A stretch of 64,000 nt of DNA from a virus: IMG/VR virus record IMGVR_UViG_3300033273_000460, positions 1 to 64,000 of that record; one strand, given 5' to 3'. The notes under the pieces are model-generated. The model saw only the letters and a list, made by a program, of their open reading frames with translations, did no database searches and was not told where the DNA came from. The position numbers were made by a program, and so were the translations under genes. Shown one piece after another: positions 51,101 through 60,900 of the stretch (positions are counted from its first letter, which is position 1; each line of letters begins with the position of its first letter).

Positions 51101-51239
51101 AGGTGCAAGCAGAACATCAAGAGATCAGTCTGACGATACAGGACCAACTGATAGACAAAGTGCAATAATACAAAGACTTTCACGCCAAAGGTTAACAGAT
51201 ACCAACACTGAAGTTGATCCAACACAGTTCGCAACATAA
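48186..51239 (+). CDS. baseplate hub-type protein with N-terminal lysozyme/transglycosylase-like domain
   Basis: 1017 residues, AGGA eight bases upstream. Residues 10-155 form a lysozyme-like domain: RQRESGGNY with Glu22 as candidate catalytic acid, then GYVGAYQFSAAQLVDSGFI and AGMLGVAHLLGPSQAANW. A Pro/Ala/Thr linker (about 215-280) leads to a large structural domain (FASYTYNLSLYMMG, FDIDFFIDSLSVTN, VDIKFEIYEPRG, YLLQIDFKGYDDEG, GAAYKCTAVPFHHNVFG) that I take as the hub partner of gp5, possibly the T4 gp27 counterpart. The Gln/Asp-rich tail is disordered. A murein-degrading activity in the hub is placed here rather than within gp5 as in T4. Confidence 0.75.
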   Translation: MAPVGLTDKQFQAFAEAVRQRESGGNYQLVSENGYVGAYQFSAAQLVDSGFIDRTSYSEASASSTYSQLEFVNAQSNWLSSGGLSSFLTNPGQQDSAFEALSNRNRRQLVSSGVLDDTSSGADTAGMLGVAHLLGPSQAANWRLNDDAAVDIEFSDDAAIRFSEAASSISSDVVVTSSQTVSRATRTETAVFDDGPLEVTVRPIEGINPTPGRVGTTVRNGPAGEAMPSAPPATATPSAAPRTVVATDPGAEPAPEAAAPQETTQEVTGGQAASGSPQSFTQDLSNVKIDVKPNPLNDFASYTYNLSLYMMGVKGYIDLMRSPSSSPLEAVNNTTKVLVARSGGMGRPLNEQFDIDFFIDSLSVTNVGSPNRSAANTNAVDIKFEIYEPRGITLIERLKEASDSFGEDTNYINTPYLLQIDFKGYDDEGKQINQRILPRYIPLKIVELSFEITSSGAAYKCTAVPFHHNVFGSINNTIPLNVQVKATTVGDIFSSSTQAIEDEQVTDDTTGETSNVSVVKGKATTLAAAITDYNRKTTEPKRENKGGPPDQDIITPAEAELYDEVEFNPGGEIANSLLVTDKFDALNTDMKEAGDAFRQYASTVKGKVQLEDNQIFRINAGTGIVSLLNFVVIASNYMERNVLEENAGSGKGQNTPVYWWKIKPKLIDIKGWDKKAGRYKYKVRYDVIPTTVFYSDYPWAPRSKPAGDGFHKKYDYIFTGINTEVIGFKLDFNTAYYQANQFGTGVPDGEQQDAKTTFPVAKQPQAISTESENLKSDTTVEAKRSKDLLSTIMTEGADLIELKMDILGDPDYIPTGDGFFQKDELANRLYTKPYWPDGTINYDLTIPHVQVNFKTPTEYDDLTGLLDPTVDKRYSSSEFSGIYKVIEVRSTFQGGAFTQKLNLVRTKTQPDKNGQIEQNSYSEAFNPGAVGKSAKKEMPKQITKVDDVSQQTQIDQTDATTPTQAQRMQNNLGASRTSRDQSDDTGPTDRQSAIIQRLSRQRLTDTNTEVDPTQFAT

Positions 51240-51257
51240 AAAAATAGGAAGATATAG

Positions 51258-53966
51258 ATGGCAATCAGTTCAAGAAATGTAGGGCGCAGAGGAGGAGACA
51301 AAGCCTTTGATACCAGTGCTAAACGTGGTGTTATGGAAGAAAAAGGTATTGTCATTGGCATTGTAAAAGAAAATGCTCATCCTGTGCGCATGGGCAATAT
51401 CATGGTGTTCATACCTGGCAGAGGTGCTACTGGACGAACACAACAAGGTGATGCCAAAAGCATTGAAGATGATCCAGCGCAATGGCGCATGGTGCGTTAT
51501 GCTACTCCTTGGTATAGTAGAACAGACGCCACTAGTTCAAAAAACACATACCAAGAAGTAAAAAACACAGCAGGTATAATTTATCCTGCACCCGATATTG
51601 GTACCAAAGTGCTGTGCTTTTTTCCAGAAGGCAAAAACGCTGAAGGTTTTTGGTTTGCTTGTGCACCTGATCCTTACATGATGCAGAGTTTGCCCGAGCC
51701 AACAAGGTCATCTAATTTTACACAAAACGGAGACATAACACCAAGAAACGCAGCACCTTCAGGCGAGTTTAACGATAAGACTACAGACACACGATCACTC
51801 AAAGAATACATCAGTGTCACTCGCAGTTTGCAAAATGATTTTTACACAAATCTTGTAAAACAAGGCATAGATGAAAGTTTTAGCAAAGGCATAAGCAACA
51901 GTGGTTACATGCGTGACACACCTGCAGAACTTATTGGCATTACCACCAAAGGTCGCAAGATAGATGCCAATGGAATAGACATTGCTGCTCGCGAAGATAT
52001 ACAAAGCGCACTCAGAAGTAATGATGAAAAAAAGGGTGTAAGTGGAGATAATTTAAAAATACTCAAAGGTTTTAGACGTGCCAAAGGACACAGTCTAATA
52101 CTTGACGATGGTGATCTACAAGGCCAAGATCAACTCATACGACTTCGCAGTGCTAAAGGTGCACAGTTTTTGATACATGACACAGAAGAGTTTGTGTACA
52201 TCATCAACCAAAGTGGCAACGCATGGATGAGCATGGACAAGCATGGACAGATTGATGTGTACAGCGAAAGAAACATCAACTTCCGCAGCACAAATATGAA
52301 CTTCCATGCTGAAAAAGATATAAAAATGCATGCTGGAAACTTTATTGATCTGGTAAGCGAAAACGAAGTTAACATTGAAGCAGACCAAGATGTAAGCATG
52401 CACAGCACAGGAGCAATGGCTTTTGTTAATGCCAGTGATGCGGTACACATAAATGCTGGCGGTCAATTGAACATGGCTGGTGGCACTATCACAAATATCA
52501 AAGCTGGTCCTGCAATGAACGTTCAAGCAGGTACTATATTCTTGCAAGGTAATGCTACTGATCCTACTACTAAAAGTGCTATTCCAAGTAGTAAGCCAAG
52601 TGATACACAACTAGAGGATAACTTTTACACTGCTAACACTGAAATATACACCACAGTTGACAGAGTGCCTACACACGAACCTTATCCAAATTTTGATCAA
52701 ATCACTGAGCCAACATCACGTGGTAACAGACGCGGCAGCGGAGGCAGCGGTGGTGCAGTTGGCAGTATGCAAGGCTCAGGCTTAGGTGCTGAAACACCTA
52801 TCAGCAGTGGAATTGAACCAATTCCTGGTGCACTTGGTGGTGTTGAAGATTTCTCTGGTCCTTTAGCAACTGCAACAGGTGGACAACTGTCTAGTGCTTT
52901 AAGTTCTGATGTAACTAGTCAAATAAGCGACACAGGTGGTATTACTGCTATATCAGGCAGTGCCAGCACAATCACTGCAAGTAGTTTTGATATAGGAGGT
53001 CTAAGCAAAGCAGTAAATGGTGCAGGCGTTAGCGGCCTAGCAGACATATCAAACACTGTGCCTGGAATAACTGGTGTAACAGACTCTGGCGGTCTCGTAC
53101 AAGATTTTGGAGGCAATTTGCCTGTTGAGTTTCCTATGCCAAATGTGATTACTGGTGTAAGCAGTGTAGATAGATTTTCTCCAGAAAGTTTAGCACAAAG
53201 CAGCACTCTCAGCAAACTTAACGCAGGCAGTTTGAGCAAAGTTACAGGTGCATTACCAAACAGTGCTAATTTTGGACAACTACCAGGATTGGCAAATGTT
53301 AAAAACTTTGCTAACAATGGACTAGCAAATTACCCTCGAGGTTTTGATCCTGTTAAAATTTTACAAAGCAATCAATTTTCAACAGGTGTTGGAGGAATTG
53401 ATGCAGACACTCTCAGAGGAATGGCTGCAGCACAAACCAGTTTTGTTGGCAGTGGAGGACTAACAGACTTTGTTGACAGTTCAACAGGTGCTGTTGGCAA
53501 ATATGGATTTACAGTAAGCAATCTAAAAGACGCTGGTTTTATCAAACCTAATGCGGTGTTGAACGCACAGTTACAAGACTCAAGAATGTGGACAGGCTAT
53601 CAAGGCATTGACAGTTTTAGCACATTTGCCACCAATAGCAGTTTACAGGATTCGTTGTTTGCTGAAGTTACACAAAAGAACATGCAAAGTTTAGCAAATT
53701 TAGGCACGTTATTTCCTAATGACCCAACAGATGTAATGGCAGGATTAGCCAACGTATCAAACGCAGTAGGTGTAAAAAATGCAGGCAATCTCAGGTATGC
53801 TAGAGATTTACAACCATTTCCTGTAGATGGAACAACCACAGTGTTAAGTTCACAAGATGTACAAGCAAAATCAAACCAATTGTTAGCAGAAACTATGAGT
53901 GCAGTCAACAGTCCGTTGTTGCAGAATCCTTTACAGCGCAGTCTGTTTAGGGATGTTCAGGTGTAG
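51258..53966 (+). CDS. 5: baseplate central spike/hub protein gp5-like
   Basis: 902 residues. An N-terminal OB-fold (GIVIGIVKENAHPVRMGNIMVFIPG, about 30-105) as in T4 gp5 is followed by a beta-helix-type repeat (about 320-435; SMDKHGQIDVYSERNINF, DIKMHAGNFIDLVSENEVNI, GGQLNMAGGTITNIKAG), as in VgrG-like spikes. A Gly/Ser-rich region leads to a C-terminal domain (about 715-850). That domain aligns in order with the lysozyme-like domain of the upstream protein (YGFTVSNLKDAGFI, SLFAEVTQKNMQSL, GLANVSNAVGVKNAGNLR) but lacks the Glu (FVGSGG in place of RESGG). It is therefore a probably inactive copy. Confidence 0.85.
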   Translation: MAISSRNVGRRGGDKAFDTSAKRGVMEEKGIVIGIVKENAHPVRMGNIMVFIPGRGATGRTQQGDAKSIEDDPAQWRMVRYATPWYSRTDATSSKNTYQEVKNTAGIIYPAPDIGTKVLCFFPEGKNAEGFWFACAPDPYMMQSLPEPTRSSNFTQNGDITPRNAAPSGEFNDKTTDTRSLKEYISVTRSLQNDFYTNLVKQGIDESFSKGISNSGYMRDTPAELIGITTKGRKIDANGIDIAAREDIQSALRSNDEKKGVSGDNLKILKGFRRAKGHSLILDDGDLQGQDQLIRLRSAKGAQFLIHDTEEFVYIINQSGNAWMSMDKHGQIDVYSERNINFRSTNMNFHAEKDIKMHAGNFIDLVSENEVNIEADQDVSMHSTGAMAFVNASDAVHINAGGQLNMAGGTITNIKAGPAMNVQAGTIFLQGNATDPTTKSAIPSSKPSDTQLEDNFYTANTEIYTTVDRVPTHEPYPNFDQITEPTSRGNRRGSGGSGGAVGSMQGSGLGAETPISSGIEPIPGALGGVEDFSGPLATATGGQLSSALSSDVTSQISDTGGITAISGSASTITASSFDIGGLSKAVNGAGVSGLADISNTVPGITGVTDSGGLVQDFGGNLPVEFPMPNVITGVSSVDRFSPESLAQSSTLSKLNAGSLSKVTGALPNSANFGQLPGLANVKNFANNGLANYPRGFDPVKILQSNQFSTGVGGIDADTLRGMAAAQTSFVGSGGLTDFVDSSTGAVGKYGFTVSNLKDAGFIKPNAVLNAQLQDSRMWTGYQGIDSFSTFATNSSLQDSLFAEVTQKNMQSLANLGTLFPNDPTDVMAGLANVSNAVGVKNAGNLRYARDLQPFPVDGTTTVLSSQDVQAKSNQLLAETMSAVNSPLLQNPLQRSLFRDVQV

Positions 53967-53977
53967 GTAAATACGTT

Positions 53978-54355
53978 ATGGCTTACTACAGAGGTTACAA
54001 CACAGTAGATAATATTTTTAGCAGCACAAGATTGACTGAAAGTTCATTGGTGCGCAGAGATATTCTCAATCATTTTAACGTCAATCAAGGCGAAGCAGTG
54101 ATGCGTCCAAACTTTGGTACTATAATTCAAAGTTTAGTTTTTGAACCATTAACACCAGAAACACAAGAATTAATTATTACCGAAATAAAACGTGTTGTAA
54201 ACAGTGATCCGAGAGTTGTAATGGCTGATATGGAGCTGGAAGAATATCAAAGTGGAATTCAAGTTGCCATGACATTAAATTATAGAAACACTGATCTTAG
54301 TGAACAACTCTTTATTAAATTTGATAGAGATACACAAACTGCAGTGTTTGTATAA
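53978..54355 (+). CDS. 25: baseplate wedge protein gp25
   Basis: 125 residues with the gp25 family pattern: DILNHFNVNQGEAVMRPNFGTIIQSLVFEPLTPETQELI and later strands VMADMELEEYQSGIQVAMTLNYR. gp25 connects sheath and wedges and nucleates sheath assembly; it is conserved in all contractile systems. T4 gp25 is 132 aa. It lies 11 nt after gp5 with an AGG ribosome site. Confidence 0.95.
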   Translation: MAYYRGYNTVDNIFSSTRLTESSLVRRDILNHFNVNQGEAVMRPNFGTIIQSLVFEPLTPETQELIITEIKRVVNSDPRVVMADMELEEYQSGIQVAMTLNYRNTDLSEQLFIKFDRDTQTAVFV

Positions 54356-54375
54356 TATGCGTAGTTTATACATCA

Positions 54376-54383
54376 AATAAATA
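54376..54383 (+). promoter_or_regulatory. late promoter-like octamer AATAAATA for gp6
   Basis: AATAAATA 20 nt before the gp6 ATG, in the only gap of the baseplate operon. It would boost gp6 and the giant wedge gene. Confidence 0.6.
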
Positions 54384-54402
54384 ACACAAATAGGACGTAA
54401 AC

Positions 54403-57400
54403 ATGGCACACATCACTAGACAATCAAATTTGTTTGCTGCAGAGGATTGGACCAAACTATACGAAAGTTTCAAGGAAATTGACTTTCAGAGTTATGATTA
54501 TCAAACAATTCGTAAGAGTTTGATTGACTATTTGCGTACCTATTATCCGGAAGATTTTAACGATTTTATTGAAAGCAGTGAATATGTTGCACTGATTGAT
54601 ATGATTGCATATCAAGCACAGGCACTGAGTTTTCGCACAGATTTAAACGCTAGAGAAAACTTTTTAGAAACTGCTACACGCAGGGACAGTGTGTTACGTC
54701 TTGCCAAAATGGTTAACTACAACCCAAAACGCACACAAGTAGCACGTGGATTGATCAAAGTTGTTGGTGTAGAAACAACTGAAAGCATTTTTGACAGCAA
54801 TGGCACAGATCTACAAGGCACTACAATATTTTGGGGAGACACAAACAACCCTGATTTCTTAGAGCAATTTACAACAGTAATGAATGCTGCTTTGTTTAGG
54901 ACACAACGTTTTGGTAAACCTGCTGCAACAACCACTGTTGCAGGTGTTACAATTGACGAATATAATATTAATATTGTGCCTAGTACAGTTCCTGTTTATG
55001 AATTCCAACAAACAATCAATGGCACAAACATGACCTTTGAAGTTGTAAAAGGTACATACAGCGGAACAAACTATCTATACGAAGTTGCACCAAAACCAAG
55101 CAACAGCACCAATGTGCTTTATCGCAATGATGGTAGAGGTTTTAACAGTGCTGACAGCGGCTTTTTCTTTTACATCAAACAAGGTCAACTACAAGTAAGT
55201 GACTTTACTGTTGAGGATAGTTTGCCAAACAGAATTATTGATGTTGAAGTAAGCAACATTGACAACAACGATGTTTATTTGTACAAAGTTGACAGCAATG
55301 GATTAGAAACAACACAATGGTCAAAACTACCAAGTGTTAGTGGTACGAATGTTATCTACAACAGTTTGAGCAACAACACAAAAACAATTTTTAGTATCAA
55401 CAGTAAAACAAATGATCAAATACAACTGTTGTTTGGTGATGGCGTGTTCACAGATATTCCTGTAGGCGACTTCCGCACCTATTACAGAGTTGGCAATGGC
55501 TTAACTTACAAAATTGAACCACAGGATATGCAAAACATTGAGATTAACATTCCATACGTTTCGCATGATAATCAATTGGAAACACTCACAGTAACATTAA
55601 GTTTGCAAAACACAATCAGCAATGGCACTGCAAAAGAAACACTAACCAATATCAAGACCAAAGCACAACAACAGTATTACACACAAAACAGAATGGTAAC
55701 TGGCGAAGATTATCAGATCTTTCCATTTACAAACTTCAATGATATTGTAAAAGCAAAAGCAGTAAACAGAACTGCTAGTGGCATCAGCAGGTATCTTGAT
55801 GTGCGTGATACCACAGGCAAGTACAGTAGCACAAACATCATAGCCAAAGATGGTATCTTGTATCGTAGCGAAAGCATCAAAAACTTTACATTTGATTTTG
55901 TAACAGACAGTGACATTGCTGTAATGATCAGCGGAACACTAGAGCCTATTGTACAAAACACAGAAAGCAAACATTTTTACTATAAAAATTATCCTTACAT
56001 CACTGCTCCTGCAGGTGTTACCTGGAACCAAAGTACAAGAGGTACTGCTAGTGTAACAGGATATTTTAAAAATGCAAGTAATAATCCACAACCAATTGGA
56101 ACATTTACAACTTCAAACATGAAGTATGTCAAACAAGGCACTTTGCTCAAGTTTACTCCTCCAAGTGGATATGTTTTTGATGTAAACAACAATCTTGTAG
56201 CAACACCAACAACACTACGTGGTACAAAAGAATATGTTTGGGCAAGCATTAGCAGTGTTACTGGAGATGGTACAAACCAGGGTGTTGGAAATCTTCTAGA
56301 TGGAACTGGTCCTGTAACACTAAGTGAGGTAATTCCTAGCACTGCAATATTGACCAGTATCATTGCACCATGGAACACTGTACTTCCACAAAGTGTGCGC
56401 AACCTAATTATTAACAATGTTAACACCTACAAAACATTTGCACTAAGATATGATGTTGACACACAAGAATGGACAGAAATCAATGCGCTTGACTTGAGCA
56501 GTAGCACAACATTTGATTTAGGAAACGCCGGCGATACATCAGAAAACAATTTAGATGCAAGTTGGATCTATAAATTTACCAACGATGGCATCACATACAC
56601 TGTTCAATATCGTAGCACAGAATATGTTTTTGAAAGTGCGTTAGAGACACGTTTCTATTTTGATCCAGACCAAAGCATATTTGATCCTGCAAGTGGTCGT
56701 ACAATCAAAGACACAATAAACATATTAACAGTTAACAGTCAACCAGATGCAGATACTGCACTAGGGCAAGGTTACAAATTAAACATTGCTGATAGGTATG
56801 TTGAAACAGATGGTTTTGTAATAAGTGAAAAAATTAAAGTTACATTTGCTGATGTAGACAATGACAGTGTTGCTGACGATCCTGAATTTTTTGACAAAAT
56901 TGTAGCACCTGATGTAAACAGCACTACTAAAATTGTATACTATAAAAATTACCTAGACATAGAAGGCTACAGTAGAGAAGAACCTGTTGCATCAAGCACA
57001 ATTGAAGCACAGTACACAACACTAAGTGCTATCAATGCTGTGGTGCAAAGTTACGCTGCTGGACAAATCTTTTATGCCAGCAGTGAACAAAAATTTTACA
57101 TAACCAGTGTTGACAACGACAATGTTCGCACTGTTGCTCGGACAACAGATTATACTACCAAGGTTGGCAGAGACAACTTGATATTCCAATACACACACAA
57201 TGCGCCAAACACCAGACGCATTGATCCAAGTCCAACCAATCTTATAGACATGTATTTGCTTACACGCACTTACGACCAAGACTATCGGAATTGGGTAAGT
57301 GATATCACAGGACGTGTGAGCAAGCCTGCACAGTTAACCACAAGTCAATTGCGAGATAACTACGGAAGTCTTGACAATGCTAAAAGTGTTAGTGACAGTT

Positions 57401-57945
57401 TGATTTTCCATAATGTTAGTTACAGACCATTGTTTGGTAACAAAGCAGATGAAGAACTACAAGCAACATTTAAAGTAGTGAAAAATAAACAAGCATTTGT
57501 AAGTGATAATGAAATTAAAGCCAGTGTTGTACAAGCAATTAATGATTATTTTGCTTTAGAAAACTGGGATTTTGGTGATACTTTTTATTTCAGTGAATTG
57601 AGTGCATACTTGCATCAAACACTAGCACCAAATGTATTAAGCATTATTATTGTACCAAAGAAAAGTACAAGTGTATTTGGAAGCCTATACCAAATAACCA
57701 GTAACAGGGATGAAATTTTTATCAGCAGTGCAACTGTAAATGATATTGAAATTATTGATACAATAACTGCTACACAATTGGCAGCAAGTGGTAACGTTGT
57801 TAGTAATGCAGCATCAACCATTGCAAGTGAAAGTATTATAAGTGCTACATCAGGTAACACAACAACTGCAGTGACAACAAGTACAAATAACACAACCAGT
57901 ACTACAACAAGTGCAAGTTCAAGCAGTGGAGGCTATAGTTACTAA
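54403..57945 (+). CDS. 6: baseplate wedge protein gp6
   Basis: 1180 residues. The start DWTKLYESFKEIDFQSYDYQTIRKSLIDYLR and the FRTDLNARENFLETATRRDSVLRLAKMVNYNPKRTQVARG block are diagnostic of T4 gp6 (baseplate J family), the dimer that makes the wedge core and iris. The C-terminal SVVQAINDYFALENWDFGDTFYFSELSAYLHQ block is also conserved. T4 gp6 is 660 aa; the extra middle is beta-rich. A Ser/Thr/Asn-rich tail ends in a GGYSY stretch. TAA overlaps the next ATG. Confidence 0.95.
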   Translation: MAHITRQSNLFAAEDWTKLYESFKEIDFQSYDYQTIRKSLIDYLRTYYPEDFNDFIESSEYVALIDMIAYQAQALSFRTDLNARENFLETATRRDSVLRLAKMVNYNPKRTQVARGLIKVVGVETTESIFDSNGTDLQGTTIFWGDTNNPDFLEQFTTVMNAALFRTQRFGKPAATTTVAGVTIDEYNINIVPSTVPVYEFQQTINGTNMTFEVVKGTYSGTNYLYEVAPKPSNSTNVLYRNDGRGFNSADSGFFFYIKQGQLQVSDFTVEDSLPNRIIDVEVSNIDNNDVYLYKVDSNGLETTQWSKLPSVSGTNVIYNSLSNNTKTIFSINSKTNDQIQLLFGDGVFTDIPVGDFRTYYRVGNGLTYKIEPQDMQNIEINIPYVSHDNQLETLTVTLSLQNTISNGTAKETLTNIKTKAQQQYYTQNRMVTGEDYQIFPFTNFNDIVKAKAVNRTASGISRYLDVRDTTGKYSSTNIIAKDGILYRSESIKNFTFDFVTDSDIAVMISGTLEPIVQNTESKHFYYKNYPYITAPAGVTWNQSTRGTASVTGYFKNASNNPQPIGTFTTSNMKYVKQGTLLKFTPPSGYVFDVNNNLVATPTTLRGTKEYVWASISSVTGDGTNQGVGNLLDGTGPVTLSEVIPSTAILTSIIAPWNTVLPQSVRNLIINNVNTYKTFALRYDVDTQEWTEINALDLSSSTTFDLGNAGDTSENNLDASWIYKFTNDGITYTVQYRSTEYVFESALETRFYFDPDQSIFDPASGRTIKDTINILTVNSQPDADTALGQGYKLNIADRYVETDGFVISEKIKVTFADVDNDSVADDPEFFDKIVAPDVNSTTKIVYYKNYLDIEGYSREEPVASSTIEAQYTTLSAINAVVQSYAAGQIFYASSEQKFYITSVDNDNVRTVARTTDYTTKVGRDNLIFQYTHNAPNTRRIDPSPTNLIDMYLLTRTYDQDYRNWVSDITGRVSKPAQLTTSQLRDNYGSLDNAKSVSDSLIFHNVSYRPLFGNKADEELQATFKVVKNKQAFVSDNEIKASVVQAINDYFALENWDFGDTFYFSELSAYLHQTLAPNVLSIIIVPKKSTSVFGSLYQITSNRDEIFISSATVNDIEIIDTITATQLAASGNVVSNAASTIASESIISATSGNTTTAVTTSTNNTTSTTTSASSSSGGYSY

Positions 57946-60900
57946 TGGCATTGCGTAAACATTCACAACTGCTCCCGGGCGTATTTCAAACTTCTCGTAA
58001 TCAAAAGTTTTTAAATGCTACACTGGACCAATTGAACAGTGAACCAAATAATGTTCGCATCAATCAGTACATTGGACGTTCACCAACTAGAAGTTATGTC
58101 AAAGGTGATGGTTATATTACAGAAAGTACTGCTCTTAGGCAAAGCTACCAACTAGAACCAGCAGTTGTATATCGCAACAGTGCTGGTGAGGTAGAAAGTG
58201 TTGATGGTATCATTAATGCTGTTAACAGTATAGCATTTAACAATGGCGATACAAATAATTTACACAACTTGGTAACTCAACAATATTACAACTACGAAGG
58301 TTGGGTTGACAATGACAAATTGATCAACTATGGTGAATACTTTTGGTTGCCTAAAGGACCAGATGTTGTTAATGTAGGCGGCAGTGCCGTTGACCCAGAA
58401 AAAGATTTTACAGTAAACCGTAGTGACACAACCCGTATCACAGAATTATACGACAGCAATCCCTATGATAGTCAACCATTTGCTGAATACTTTGAAGACA
58501 TCAGCACAGCAACAAGTTATTATACATTTAATAATGATGCAGATCAAAACCAAACAATTTATCTAGCTAGAGGTGGTGAGTATACCTTCACTGTTGATCA
58601 ACCAGGATTTCCTTTCTGGATCCAAACTGAAATTGGTATAAGTGGTATTAGCACAAGTCAAAGCAATATCAGCACAAGAGAAGTTGCTGGTGTTGTAAAC
58701 AATGGCGAAGACGATGGTGTAATCACATACAGAGTTCCAACAGTAGATGATCAAAATTATTATGTAAATTTACCTGTAACTGCTAATGTAGACCTAGCAA
58801 CTGATTTAACATGGAAGCAACTGCACAACCAGCCATTGGCAAATATACTTGCCAATGGCGGCATTGACACACTGACCAGTTTTGATGGTAAAACACTAGT
58901 GTTTGCAAATCAAAATCTTAATGAAAGAGAATGGGAAGCTGGTGCACTGTTTGACAGTGTAGGATTTGATGACCCTGAGGGTTTTGACCCTACAACTGTT
59001 ATCAGTATAGCAGATCGTTACAGTGTATACAAAATTAACGTAACTAACATTGCTGGCACAGACTACGTGCTGCTAACCAAACTTAGCGATATACCTCAAT
59101 ACACCAAAGTAAAAATTAAACAAGGTGTTACCTACGGATCACGTGAACTATACAAAAATGTAGATGGATTATTAGAACTTATTCCACCTATCACTGCAGA
59201 CAATAATGTACTATACTACAGAGATGGTGTAAACGAAAACATGTTTGGACGCATTGTATTGGTAGACATTGGCAATGCACAAACTATTAATGTCACCAAT
59301 GACATCATTGGACAAAATGATTATACTGCTCCAAATGGTGTTGTGTTTACAAACGGATTAAAAATTGAATTTGACAGTACTGTGTTACCTGAAAGTTATC
59401 AGAACAACACCTACTACATTGAAGGTGTAGGACAACGCAGTGGTATTTGTTTGGTTCCAGAAGTTGATCTTAGCACACCAGAAACATTCACAAACAGCCT
59501 CAGCGAACCTTTTGATAGCATAGGATTTGATGCAGGTAATTTTGATGGTACAGAGTTTGCTCCAAGTGACCCTGACTACATTGTAATGAACAGGGCATGC
59601 CGTGATAACAATGCTTGGAGTCGTTACAACAGATGGTTCCACAAAAGTGTTATTGAAGCAGCAGCAGCATACAATGATTTCACTGTGACTGTTGATTATA
59701 CTGCAAGAGCAAAACGCCCTATTGTAGAATACCGTGCAGGTCTACAACTGTTTAATCATGGCATTAATGCAAAACAGCCTGTGAGTATTTTTGATGTTAC
59801 ACAAACAGACGCACTCAGCAATGTAGCAGGAACCACAGGATACTATGCAGATGGTATCAACTTAGATCCACAAATGCGTATTGTGTTCAGTGCTGACACT
59901 GATGAAAATGTAAGGAAAACAGTCTACAGAGTTGACTTCATTGACCAAGACGGCGATATTACAACAGATAAAATTATAAACTTGGTACCTGTTGATACCA
60001 TTACAGAAGATGACTGTTTGGTTGCAAAATTAGGCACTACAAATCAAGGTAAAATGTTCTATTTCAAAAATGGTGTATGGAACGAAAGTCAACAAAAGAC
60101 AGAGTTGTTTCAAGATCCATTGTTTGATATACACAACGGAAGTCATGTTAGTTTAAGTGATACCACTGCATATCCTGACAGTTCGTTTGTAGGAACAAAA
60201 CTATTCAGTTATAAACGCAACAACAACGCTGCCAGTGACAGTGTGTTAGGCTTTGGTTTAAGTTATAAAAACTTTAACAACATTGGCGATATTGTTTTTG
60301 ATAACAACTTTATCTCAGACACATTCACATATACAAAACCAAGCACAGGCAAACAAACAAGTATTATTGTTAAAAGTGGACATGCTCATTCTTATGATTA
60401 CAACACAGGTGCTCGCAGACTTGAAAATGGCTGGCGTAGAATCAACGTTGAAAGCAAAGACTTCCAGATTGTAAGATACGAAGTTGTAGATGAGTTTTAC
60501 AGTTTTGAAATTGGATGTCAGCCTTACCAAAACAATACCAGCACAAATTTAAAAGTATACATCAACAGCAAGTTCCTAGAGCCAAGCAAGTATACTGTAC
60601 TAAGTCAAAACAACAAATACTATGTGGTGCTTGATACTGCAGCACAAGTAGATGATGTTGTAGTAATAAAAGTATTCAGCAATGACCTTACTTCGTTAGG
60701 CTATTTTGAAACACCTGTAAACTTAGAAAACAATGCCAACAACACAGATTTCACTGACCTAACACTAGGACAAATGAGAAATCATCACATTGAAATTGGA
60801 GAAAATATTCCAACCTTGTCTGGTAGTATACTTGGTGCTAACAACATGAGAGACATCGATGTTGCTCAGTATGCTGGTAAAATACTACAGCACAGTGCAG

